A stretch of DNA of 39,425 nucleotides from a virus. Positions 1-4,986 of this stretch are shown piece by piece; position 1 is the first letter of the stretch, and every line of letters begins with the position of its first letter. Made by a program: the position numbers and the translations under genes. The notes below the pieces were generated by a model that saw nothing but the letters and a program-made list of their open reading frames with translations, did no database searches and was not told the DNA's origin. Where the stretch lies: positions 1-39,425 of the IMG/VR virus record IMGVR_UViG_3300010354_000211; one strand, given 5' to 3'.

Positions 1-157
1 AGACGCAAAAGACGGGCAGATTGTCAGCGTCGGAATTGTCGGAAAACGTACGGGTGGAGAGTGGCAAACGTCAATGAGTCGCAGCGAGAACGCACTCGAA
101 GATGCCGCGATGCTGATCGAACTGGGCATGCGCCGTTTGGGTTTTGCGCAGCGATAA
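1..157 (+). CDS. Hypothetical phage protein, C-terminal part (5' end outside window)
   Basis: An open frame enters from the left edge (first full codon at 2) and stops with TAA at 155-157. The 51 visible residues run from DAKDGQIVSVGIVG to LGMRRLGFAQR. The first part looks like a short beta hairpin and the rest like an amphipathic helix. No family is recognised. A clear Shine-Dalgarno AAAGGAG starts on its stop codon and serves the next gene, so the two are probably co-transcribed. Confidence 0.6.
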   Translation, partial: DAKDGQIVSVGIVGKRTGGEWQTSMSRSENALEDAAMLIELGMRRLGFAQR

Positions 158-170
158 AGGAGCAATACAA

Positions 171-338
171 ATGACTGTACTAACACGCAAAGAAATGATT
201 GAGAGCATGATGAAAAGCATAAACGACATACTTGAAACAATCCCCCCAGAACGACGCGCAAAGGTTTTCGCGGCAATGTGCAATTCAATGGCCGGAATGC
301 CTATCGTTTATGACCCTGATGAGGAAAAGAACACATGA
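171..338 (+). CDS. Small hypothetical phage protein (55 aa)
   Basis: Starts MTVLTRKEMIESMMKS and ends DPDEEKNT. The ATG at 171 is preferred over an in-frame ATG at 144 because AAAGGAG lies at 157-163, eight bases upstream, and because 144 would overlap the previous gene. The protein is mostly helical, with one Cys and a charged C-terminus. Its stop overlaps the next start as ATGA. Function unknown. Confidence 0.65.
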   Translation: MTVLTRKEMIESMMKSINDILETIPPERRAKVFAAMCNSMAGMPIVYDPDEEKNT

Positions 339-610
339 CTGAGTACGAAACCGAAAAGATGCGCATGCTAGAGAGCGACGTCGAGCGCTACAAAACCTCC
401 GCTGGCATGTGGCGCAACCATGCATACAAGATGAGCGGCACACCGCTGCCCTGGGACGCCGATGAGCTACTTCAAAAGGCCATCGAGGCCGAGCGCGAAG
501 CGTGTGCGAGGGTGTGTGAAGCATATATTGCTGCAGGAATCGGCAAAGAAATGGCCGCCGCCATCCGAGCGCGGGGGTACAGGGAAAAGCAAGACTCAAC
601 CAATGTTTAA
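335..610 (+). CDS. Small hypothetical phage protein with Cys/Glu-rich helix (91 aa)
   Basis: Translationally coupled to the upstream gene by an ATGA overlap at 335-338. The C-terminal half carries AIEAEREACARVCEAY followed by AAAIRARG, a signature seen in many small phage proteins of unknown role. The rest is charged and helical. No enzymatic motif is visible. It overlaps the next gene by eight bases, as is usual in this operon. Confidence 0.7.
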   Translation: MTEYETEKMRMLESDVERYKTSAGMWRNHAYKMSGTPLPWDADELLQKAIEAEREACARVCEAYIAAGIGKEMAAAIRARGYREKQDSTNV

Positions 611-806
611 CCACATCATGCGCATACCCGTGCGGTTGTTTCGTAAGCCCACAGCGGCGGCATTGGCAGCCCAAGATCTTGAGGCAACAAAGAAGGAGTT
701 GCTGAGGCACCAAGCCGCATCGGACTATCACGCCAGGATGAGCGAGTACTGCATCGCATATATACGCCGCCTGGGCGTCTTCATCAAAGAGGAGCAGCAA
801 AAATGA
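603..806 (+). CDS. Small hypothetical phage protein (67 aa)
   Basis: The frame is open from further upstream, but the ATG at 603 fits the operon because it overlaps the end of the previous gene by only eight bases. The product starts MFNHIMRIPVRLFRKP and continues as a predicted helix (AAQDLEATKKELLRHQ), then YIRRLGVFIKEEQQK. An amphipathic basic N-terminus could touch membrane or nucleic acid; that is a guess. Its stop overlaps the next start (ATGA at 803-806). Confidence 0.6.
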   Translation: MFNHIMRIPVRLFRKPTAAALAAQDLEATKKELLRHQAASDYHARMSEYCIAYIRRLGVFIKEEQQK

Positions 807-1036
807 CCGGTTTTTTGTGGAGGCTTCGCCGATCTTTGCGGCGCTTGCTGCACGAAATATCCCACCGCCTGGGCAACAACTCCGGCACCATCACATCGTG
901 GTGGGAGGGTGACAGCAAAAACGAGCGGCTGATGCTAGGGTTCAAGTGCGACACATGCGGGAAGTTGAGCGGTGTGCATGAGTCCGTAATCTCCCAACGA
1001 CTAAGAGAACGTAAGGAACGCTACCGTGACCTTTAA
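803..1036 (+). CDS. Small basic protein with CxxC pair (77 aa)
   Basis: Starts MTGFLWRLRRSLRRLLHE, a strongly basic amphipathic helix. A CDTCGK CxxC pair with a nearby His (GVHES) follows and could bind one metal ion. The C-terminus (LRERKERYRDL) is again basic. Nucleic-acid binding is possible but not shown. Coupled to both neighbours by overlaps, so it belongs to the same transcript. Confidence 0.6.
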   Translation: MTGFLWRLRRSLRRLLHEISHRLGNNSGTITSWWEGDSKNERLMLGFKCDTCGKLSGVHESVISQRLRERKERYRDL

Positions 1037-1241
1037 TACCGACGCCCTGACGCTGACGCCCACCACCCATCTGCGGTTCGTTTTACGTGAAGTCACCGCC
1101 CTCGACACAAGCAAAAACAGATACGCCCCCACCACCATGCGCGTGCTGCAGCAATGGTTCGAGCCGCATCAACGCTACGCCGGGGTCTTCCCCGGAGAGT
1201 GGCGCGATGTCCCCCTGGTAACAAGTGACGACGAATCTTAA
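1026..1241 (+). CDS. Small hypothetical phage protein, GTG start (71 aa)
   Basis: The GTG at 1026 follows GTAAGGAAC at 1011-1019, a usable Shine-Dalgarno, and the gene overlaps the previous one by 11 bases. The product contains LRFVLREV and LQQWFEPHQRYAG, then GEWRDVPLV. This resembles small phage proteins that read '..LQQ.W....GEWRDVPLV', but I cannot assign a function. Confidence 0.6.
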   Translation: MTFNTDALTLTPTTHLRFVLREVTALDTSKNRYAPTTMRVLQQWFEPHQRYAGVFPGEWRDVPLVTSDDES

Positions 1242-1253
1242 AAGGTGCGCAGC

Positions 1254-1448
1254 ATGACGACCCCCGTAGAAGACGTTGATGCTGTACTGATCGAAGCAAA
1301 TTTGCCCACATACACCGAGGTCATGGGCGCACTCAAAAAGCTGGCACTAGAGGTAAATCTGGCCCCGCACGTAGACACGCATGTCGTGTACAAAACCTGG
1401 GTAATTTTAGACAGGTTCTCGGCACTTGCACAAAAACGTACCCCGTAA
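1254..1448 (+). CDS. Small acidic hypothetical phage protein (64 aa)
   Basis: The ATG at 1254 is chosen over the GTG at 1245 because AAAGG at 1241-1245 sits at proper distance from it. The product starts MTTPVEDVDAVLIEAN and is helical with an acidic N-terminus. No motif is recognised. It directly follows the previous gene and is likely co-transcribed. Confidence 0.55.
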   Translation: MTTPVEDVDAVLIEANLPTYTEVMGALKKLALEVNLAPHVDTHVVYKTWVILDRFSALAQKRTP

Positions 1449-1476
1449 TTAACACATCCTTTAATTGGAAAACATC

Positions 1477-1629
1477 ATGCGAAAGAAAATCATCATTGCC
1501 GCTATCGCCGCACTCACATCCGTCGCTGCCTGGGCAGCTTGCACGACGCACACCACTTGGTACAACGGGCGCGCTGTGACATGCACAACGTGCTGCTATT
1601 ACGGCAACTGCAACACCACCTGCAACTGA
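1477..1629 (+). CDS. Secreted Cys/Thr-rich micropeptide with signal peptide (50 aa)
   Basis: MRKKIIIAAIAALTSVAAWA is a textbook Sec signal peptide: a basic n-region, a hydrophobic core and an A-W-A-A cleavage zone around residues 20-21. The mature part is only about 30 residues. It carries six Cys, many Thr and a CCYYGNCNTTC core, so disulfide bonds in the periplasm are likely. The start is preceded by a weak GGAAAA. A two-base gap separates its stop from the next gene. No known family is recognised. It could modify the envelope, for example by superinfection exclusion; this is inference from location only. Confidence 0.6.
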   Translation: MRKKIIIAAIAALTSVAAWAACTTHTTWYNGRAVTCTTCCYYGNCNTTCN

Positions 1630-1630
1630 T

Positions 1631-1810
1631 ATGAAAGCCTACAACTACGCACAAAGCCAGACCTGCGTAATCTGTAACAAACGCATCAGTCCGGCAACAG
1701 ACCACGCGGCCTGCTCAAAAAAGAAGCAGCAACTTCACCGCGAAGCGAAGACTGACTTGAAGAAAGTCCTCGCCGAGTACCCACGCTTCTTCATTAGAGC
1801 AAAGCCTTGA
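1631..1810 (+). CDS. Small Cys-containing basic protein (59 aa)
   Basis: Starts MKAYNYAQSQTCVIC, giving a CVIC pair, with a third Cys at HAACSKKKQQ. Together with the His before the Ala pair this could be a small zinc finger. A Lys-rich helix and the tail AEYPRFFIRAKP follow. It runs without a gap from the secreted peptide and overlaps the zinc-knuckle start. Function unknown, but nucleic-acid binding is plausible. Confidence 0.55.
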   Translation: MKAYNYAQSQTCVICNKRISPATDHAACSKKKQQLHREAKTDLKKVLAEYPRFFIRAKP

Positions 1811-2127
1811 ACGACTTGATCTGTACGTACTGCGGAATGACGGGCCACCGTGCCAATAACTGTTCCCGGAGAGCATCTAGAAATGCCATCGAACTCAAAA
1901 CCACGCAAGCAGTACCGACCCAAGCCGAGAATGCTCAACGCGATGGGGCACGTCCTCGAAGGGATGGAGTCCGTCAGATCGCACGACTCGTATTTGCGCA
2001 CCCTGAAGATCAGAAACAGCGAGGCCGTGCTCGCGCTACTACGAGGCGAGGCGACGAAGGTAGACATGAACGTGCTCGTGGCGCTGAGCAACATGGTGGA
2101 GGTTTTTTGTGCAATGGGTTTTGGTAA
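1807..2127 (+). CDS. Zinc-knuckle protein, TTG start; C-terminal extent uncertain
   Basis: The first 20 residues contain CTYCGMTGHRANNC, an exact CX2CX4HX4C zinc knuckle as in retroviral nucleocapsid and RNA-binding proteins. The TTG at 1807 overlaps the previous stop and has only a weak ribosome site. The knuckle is convincing. The remaining frame (Arg-rich, ending at 2127) overlaps the next gene for about 245 bases and looks like a shadow of it. The real protein may therefore be short in function, end through a frameshift, or read through as annotated. Single-stranded nucleic acid binding is the likely role. Confidence 0.45.
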   Translation: MNDLICTYCGMTGHRANNCSRRASRNAIELKTTQAVPTQAENAQRDGARPRRDGVRQIARLVFAHPEDQKQRGRARATTRRGDEGRHERARGAEQHGGGFLCNGFW

Positions 2128-2392
2128 GGAGTACACCGACATCTCAGTAGAAGGCAGGACAGCGATACTGAAGATCATCTTCCGCGCTGTGGACAAGCAC
2201 AAGTTCATACCGATGGGGCCCGAGATCAAAGCGATCCAGGACTTGCTGGAGCTGCACGATCAGCAGATGGGCGTCATCACGATCAAAGAGCTAGACAACG
2301 CGATCGCACTGGCCAAGAAAAAACTCAGGCAGCCCGACGCGATCCGCTTGCCGGAGGTGGATGCCAAAGTGGGGTTAAGGAGTACAGGATGA
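1883..2392 (+). CDS. Hypothetical phage protein (169 aa), helical
   Basis: The ATG at 1883 is preferred to the upstream in-frame ATG at 1850 because GGAG lies at 1868-1871 and because it limits overlap with the zinc knuckle. The N-terminus is basic and Pro-rich (PSNSKPRKQYRPKPRM). The rest is long predicted helices (NSEAVLALLRGEATKVD, IKELDNAIALAKKKL). No known domain is recognised. Its stop overlaps the next gene's ATG. It may be a DNA-associated accessory protein; this is inference from charge only. Confidence 0.7.
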   Translation: MPSNSKPRKQYRPKPRMLNAMGHVLEGMESVRSHDSYLRTLKIRNSEAVLALLRGEATKVDMNVLVALSNMVEVFCAMGFGKEYTDISVEGRTAILKIIFRAVDKHKFIPMGPEIKAIQDLLELHDQQMGVITIKELDNAIALAKKKLRQPDAIRLPEVDAKVGLRSTG

Positions 2393-2709
2393 TTTCTAAA
2401 GCGATAAAGGTTAACCACTTGGTTTTAGCGCAGACCTTTAGGATGCTTCAAGCGGGGCCTGTGACCGCGCAGGCACTGGCAAAAGAGACCGGGGTTCACG
2501 TTGTCACAGCGCAGGACTGGCTCAGGGCGTTGAAGGCGGAGAAGACAGTACACATAGGCAGTTGGTTGCCAGACAGTCTCGGGCGTGACGCAGTGCCCGT
2601 ATACGAGCTAGGCGACGACAGGGATGAGCCGCGAAGGCGGCTTACGAGGGCTGAGATATCTCAGCGATATAGGGCACGGCAGAAGCTAAAGGAGAACGGA
2701 AATGACTAA
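2389..2709 (+). CDS. Winged helix-turn-helix-type DNA-binding protein (106 aa)
   Basis: Residues about 12-50 read as a helix-turn-helix: LAQTFRMLQAGPVTAQALA, then ETGVHVVTAQDWLRAL, then a beta wing (KTVHIGSWLP). The pattern matches the 'lowering activity through substitution of helices' seen in MarR/IclR-like folds, but no ligand domain follows. The tail RAEISQRYRARQKLKENG is basic. It is coupled by ATGA to the upstream gene and overlaps the DUF3310 gene by eight bases. It is probably a small phage transcription factor. Confidence 0.6.
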   Translation: MISKAIKVNHLVLAQTFRMLQAGPVTAQALAKETGVHVVTAQDWLRALKAEKTVHIGSWLPDSLGRDAVPVYELGDDRDEPRRRLTRAEISQRYRARQKLKENGND

Positions 2710-3010
2710 AGAAAAAGACCCCATTTTTGACTTTAATGTTTTCGACGACAAGGACTTTACGGTGCAGCTAGACACGGCAGCCCCCGCTGATCAGCAGCAG
2801 ATCGGCGGCACGCACTATAAGGACATGGGCATCCAGCCGTGGGCTGTGATGCAGGCTGTGCTGACACACGACGAGTGGATCGGCTACCTCAAGGGCAACG
2901 TCATCAAGTACGGCATGCGCCAGGGTAAGAAAGACTCGGACGATGCCAACAAGGCCAAGCATTACGCCAAAAAGCTGGCCGAAGAGTTGCGTAAAGGTTT
3001 CAAGTTCTAG
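2702..3010 (+). CDS. DUF3310 protein (102 aa)
   Basis: The core QIGGTHYKDMGIQPWAVM followed by GYLKGNVIKYGMRQGKKD and KAKHYAKKLAEEL is the typical DUF3310 signature, found in many tailed phages and sometimes named SaV-like nucleotide-kinase-associated. The family is small and helical, and its biochemical role is not established. The N-terminal 30 residues (acidic, Phe-rich) precede the domain. It is the last gene before the structured non-coding region and terminator at 3011-3198, so it ends a transcriptional segment. Confidence 0.85.
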   Translation: MTKEKDPIFDFNVFDDKDFTVQLDTAAPADQQQIGGTHYKDMGIQPWAVMQAVLTHDEWIGYLKGNVIKYGMRQGKKDSDDANKAKHYAKKLAEELRKGFKF

Positions 3011-3198
3011 GTCGGGTGTAGATGACAGAACGCGGCAAGCCTTGTAGATGTGACCCGCAGATCTGATCGGCACGTACCCGACGAACTCTGTTCGCGTGCC
3101 GACTCCACGTACCGCGAAACGAGGGGGCGCGGAATCTACATCCCCCCTCACCCCGTTCCGCCAGGAACCCCTACCACCTGCGCCACCGGCGCCTTTTT
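3011..3198 (+). ncRNA. Candidate structured RNA / leader between the DUF3310 gene and gene 3211
   Basis: This GC-rich stretch has no convincing gene but many complementary segments. P1 pairs 3014-3023 with 3134-3143 (10 bp, one G-U). P3 pairs 3067-3074 with 3095-3102 (8 bp) and is stacked directly on P3b, 3082-3086 with 3090-3094 (5 bp, loop TCT). P4 pairs 3112-3116 with 3128-3132 (5 GC pairs). P5 pairs 3155-3159 with 3164-3168 (tetraloop GCCA). A weaker P2 pairs 3032-3035 with 3055-3058. The P3 bulge 3076-3081 is complementary to 3012-3017, in competition with P1. The region ends in an intrinsic terminator. The pairings are visible in the sequence; that they form a functional RNA is inference. 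Confidence 0.5.
3180..3198 (+). terminator. Intrinsic terminator upstream of gene 3211
   Basis: The stem GCGCC (3180-3184) pairs with GGCGC (3188-3192) across loop ACC, followed by C and five T (3194-3198). The ribosome site AAGGA of gene 3211 begins immediately after the T run. It could be a plain terminator or the expression platform of the upstream RNA. Confidence 0.65.
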
Positions 3199-3210
3199 AA
3201 GGAAATTAAC

Positions 3211-3522
3211 ATGAACAAAATCACCATTAACGGTATTGATTACATCCCCGAATCAGAAGCGGCTGCACGCCCGACCGGCACCCGCGCTGTGGTCGTCGTT
3301 GATCGAGGCTGGATATTCGCAGGCGATGTGACGCGTGAGAACGGACGTATTCGGCTCACTCGGGCTCTATGGGTGTTTTCGTGGGAGTCTATCGGGTTTG
3401 ACGGAGTGATTGCCGACCCTAAAAACAAGCTGGCCAAAATCAAACCCATGCCAAACGGTGTGGACATTCCAGAAGGCGCTGAGGTGTTCTGCGTTCCAGT
3501 GTCAGACGATTGGGGGCTGTAA
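3211..3522 (+). CDS. Hypothetical beta-rich phage protein, DUF6948-like (103 aa)
   Basis: The ATG at 3211 has TTAAGGAAA seven bases upstream. The protein reads as successive beta strands: RAVVVVDRGWIFAGDV, GRIRLTRALWVFSWES, then EGAEVFCVPVSDDWGL. From memory this resembles DUF6948-type phage proteins ('valuing' a V-G-x-V...A-R-x-I-W-x-W pattern), which I recall next to Gly-rich repeat genes; this needs a search. The last codons overlap the start of the first repeat gene (TAATG), and copies of this junction occur before the other two repeat genes. Function unknown; it is probably a partner of the repeat proteins. Confidence 0.6.
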   Translation: MNKITINGIDYIPESEAAARPTGTRAVVVVDRGWIFAGDVTRENGRIRLTRALWVFSWESIGFDGVIADPKNKLAKIKPMPNGVDIPEGAEVFCVPVSDDWGL

Positions 3523-3785
3523 TGTTTCGACCAGTAGGCTGCGGCTACGGCGACGGCTGCGGCTACGGCGACGGCGACGGCGACGGCAACGGCAACGGCC
3601 ACGGCTACGGCAACGGCAACGGCGACGGCAACGGCGACGGCTACGGCTACGGCAACGGCGACGACAACGGCGACGGCAACGGCTACGGTTACGGCAACGG
3701 CTACGGCAACGGCAACGGCTACGGCTACGGCTACGGCTACGGCTACGGCTACGGCACAGTCAACAACTTAAGAACAAGGAAATAA
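3522..3785 (+). CDS. Gly-Tyr/Asn/Asp dipeptide-repeat protein, copy 1 (87 aa)
   Basis: The product is MFRPV, about 35 Gly-X dipeptides with X mostly Tyr, Asn or Asp (a few Cys, one His), then the tail GTVNNLRTRK. The DNA is a hexamer repeat GGC-NAC in which only the first base of the second codon varies. A GGGGG tract before the ATG acts as ribosome site, and the start overlaps the stop of gene 3211. Such a chain should be disordered. The basic tail and the aromatic, acidic and amide repeats suggest assembly or phase behaviour, which is inference. The five-residue head and ten-residue tail are shared with copy 2. Confidence 0.55.
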   Translation: MFRPVGCGYGDGCGYGDGDGDGNGNGHGYGNGNGDGNGDGYGYGNGDDNGDGNGYGYGNGYGNGNGYGYGYGYGYGYGTVNNLRTRK

Positions 3786-4275
3786 ACTGGGGGATGTAAT
3801 GTTTCGACCAGTAGGCTACGGCAACGGCTACGGATACGGCGACGGCGACGGCGACGGCGACGGCTACGGTTACGGCGACGGCAACGGCGACGGCTACGGT
3901 TACGGCTACGGCTACGGCAACGGCGACGGCAACGGCGACGGCAACGGCTACGGCAACGGCAACGGCTACGGCTACAGCTACGGCTACGGCAACGGCACAG
4001 TCAACAACTTAAGAACAAGGAAATAAATTGGGGGATGTGATGTTTCGACCAGTAGGCTACGGCAACGGCAACGGCTATGGCTACGGCTACGGCGACGGCA
4101 GCGGCGACGGCAACGGCAACGGCAACGGCGACGGCTACGGCTACGGCAACGGCGACGACAACGGCGACGGCAACGGCTACGGTTACGGCAACGGCTACGG
4201 CGACGGCTACGGCTACGGCTACGGCTACGGCTACGGTTACGGCTACGGTTACGGCAACGGCTACGGCAACGGCAC
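3540..4275 (+). repeat. GGC-NAC hexanucleotide repeat arrays in three blocks
   Basis: Three blocks (about 3537-3756, 3815-3999 and 4058-4275) of GGC followed by TAC, AAC or GAC. They are separated by near-identical linkers of about 60 bases, which hold the tail, stop, ribosome site and head of consecutive genes. The hexamer period makes the blocks prone to slippage and recombination. Confidence 0.9.
3799..4026 (+). CDS. Gly-Tyr/Asn/Asp dipeptide-repeat protein, copy 2 (75 aa)
   Basis: Same architecture as its neighbours: MFRPVGYG head, Gly-X repeats and the identical GTVNNLRTRK tail. It starts 13 bases after copy 1 ends, behind CTGGGGGATGTA, which preserves the ribosome site. The near absence of synonymous variation (GGC almost always, TAC/AAC/GAC) shows recent expansion or homogenisation. 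All six frames are open because of the hexamer, so the ORF alone proves nothing. The conserved head, tail and ribosome site are the evidence for translation. Confidence 0.55.
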   Translation: MFRPVGYGNGYGYGDGDGDGDGYGYGDGNGDGYGYGYGYGNGDGNGDGNGYGNGNGYGYSYGYGNGTVNNLRTRK

Positions 4276-4294
4276 AGTCAATAACAGAAAGTAA
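4040..4294 (+). CDS. Gly-Tyr/Asn/Asp dipeptide-repeat protein, copy 3 (84 aa)
   Basis: Head MFRPVGYG, Gly-X repeats with one Ser, and a shortened tail GTVNNRK. ATG 4040 is used rather than the in-frame TTG 4028 because the GGGGG ribosome site aligns with the other copies. The segment 4121-4201 is identical to 3627-3707 of copy 1, including an unusual Asp-Asp step. Copies 1 and 3 therefore share a recent origin or have recombined. Probably co-translated with copies 1 and 2. Confidence 0.55.
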   Translation: MFRPVGYGNGNGYGYGYGDGSGDGNGNGNGDGYGYGNGDDNGDGNGYGYGNGYGDGYGYGYGYGYGYGYGYGNGYGNGTVNNRK

Positions 4295-4297
4295 ATA

Positions 4298-4381
4298 ATG
4301 GCAATCAATCTTAAAACCACCGGCCAACTGGACGTTTCCGGGGTCAAGCTCTTGGTTCCCCCCTCACCCCATAACTTGTAA
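4298..4381 (+). CDS. Possible micropeptide (27 aa)
   Basis: The ATG at 4298 lies three bases after the stop of repeat copy 3 and opens a frame starting MAINLKTTGQLDVSGVKLL. The beta-like start resembles phage structural fragments, but the piece is short and lacks a good ribosome site. Most of the space to the next gene is covered by it. It could be a remnant or non-coding. Confidence 0.25.
   Translation: MAINLKTTGQLDVSGVKLLVPPSPHNL
4357..4370 (+). repeat. 14-nt direct repeat of 3141-3154
   Basis: TCCCCCCTCACCCC occurs at 3141-3154, inside the candidate RNA, and again at 4357-4370. The two copies flank gene 3211 and the three repeat genes. They may be flanking direct repeats of a cassette, a shared RNA element, or a low-complexity coincidence. 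Confidence 0.5.
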
Positions 4382-4388
4382 CTTACAA
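4376..4388. promoter_or_regulatory. Perfect palindrome before the nuclease gene
   Basis: TTGTAA-C-TTACAA is a perfect 13-nt palindrome about 20 bases before the VRR-NUC start, at the beginning of the replication block. It looks like an operator half-site pair; no cognate regulator is proven. Confidence 0.3.
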
Positions 4389-4407
4389 CTTGCTCGGAGC
4401 AACATCT

Positions 4408-4704
4408 ATGACAGCACTTACTCCTGAGGGTCGCGTGAAAGCGCACATCAAGAAGATCCTCAAAGACGCAGGCGCGTATTACTACATGCCTGTCAGCGGC
4501 GGTATGGGCAAGCACGGCGTCCCTGACTTCCTCGTGTGTTACCGAGGGAAGTTTATCGGCATCGAGGCCAAGGCAGGCAGAGGCACAACCACCGCGCTGC
4601 AGGACAGAGAGCTTGCCGAGATTGTGCAAGCCGGCGGCGTGTCGCTGATCATCAACGAGAACGATCTGGACTACCTGAAGGGGGTCTTCAATGAGGGAGC
4701 ATAA
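4408..4704 (+). CDS. VRR-NUC domain nuclease (98 aa)
   Basis: A stand-alone VRR-NUC nuclease of the PD-(D/E)XK superfamily. The catalytic set is visible: Asp40 in GVPDFLV, then Glu53 and Lys55 in GIEAKAG. Gly-rich SGGMGKHG comes before and a QDRELAEIVQAGG helix after, as in phage members. The family cuts branched or Holliday-type DNA and is common in phage replication modules. ATG 4408 with CGGAG at 4395-4399 is preferred to the upstream TTG 4390. It overlaps the next gene by 14 bases. Confidence 0.88.
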   Translation: MTALTPEGRVKAHIKKILKDAGAYYYMPVSGGMGKHGVPDFLVCYRGKFIGIEAKAGRGTTTALQDRELAEIVQAGGVSLIINENDLDYLKGVFNEGA

Positions 4705-4978
4705 GTCCGCTGAGAGCGACGAGAAGATGCTCAACCAACTCGCCGCATTGCCCGAGAAAGATCAAGAGCACTTCAAGATGCTCGTGCGGTTGATATCGCG
4801 GTGCTACGGCAAAGACGCAGCCGCATCAGGCGTGCTGATCGTGAGAGACAGCGAGCGCATCGCTCTGCTCTCCGTGAACGCCAACGACATCGACATGGCC
4901 GAGATCATTATGTGCGCTGCCGAGGCGACAGGCTCCGTGCTGATGGAAGACGCGCCACCCAAAGAGATGTTCAACTGA
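4691..4978 (+). CDS. Hypothetical protein between nuclease and polymerase genes (95 aa)
   Basis: Starts MREHKSAESDEKMLNQ and has a helical N-terminus. A strand-helix pattern (GVLIVRDSERIALLSVNAND) and an acidic C-terminus (EDAPPKEMFN) follow. No motif is recognised. It overlaps the nuclease gene and ends eight bases before the polymerase start, so it is probably made together with the replication proteins. Confidence 0.7.
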   Translation: MREHKSAESDEKMLNQLAALPEKDQEHFKMLVRLISRCYGKDAAASGVLIVRDSERIALLSVNANDIDMAEIIMCAAEATGSVLMEDAPPKEMFN

Positions 4979-4986
4979 AGCCCACC

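Noticed and set aside
285-800. 171-codon minus-strand frame over the small rightward genes
   Set aside because: Cys/Arg-rich shadow composition, no ribosome site, and it opposes five well-coupled genes.
3050-3214. GTG-start open frame of 54 codons across the 3011-3210 gap
   Set aside because: The GTG has no ribosome site, the sequence is Pro/Arg-rich shadow-like, and the same bases form long perfect stems ending in a terminator.
3540-4275. CRISPR array or diversity-generating retroelement target
   Set aside because: There are no spaced repeats of 25-40 bases and no Cas genes. Variation is limited to one codon base in a uniform period, and there is no template repeat or reverse transcriptase.
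3240-4327. Long minus-strand and alternate plus-strand frames of Ala-Val, Ala-Thr or Arg-Leu repeats over the GGC-NAC arrays
   Set aside because: A stop-free hexamer opens all six frames. Only the Gly-X frame has conserved starts, tails and ribosome sites.
4801-4986. N-terminal extension of the DNA polymerase
   Set aside because: The extra residues are Arg/His-rich shadow of the preceding gene; the exonuclease motif begins right after the ATG at 4987.
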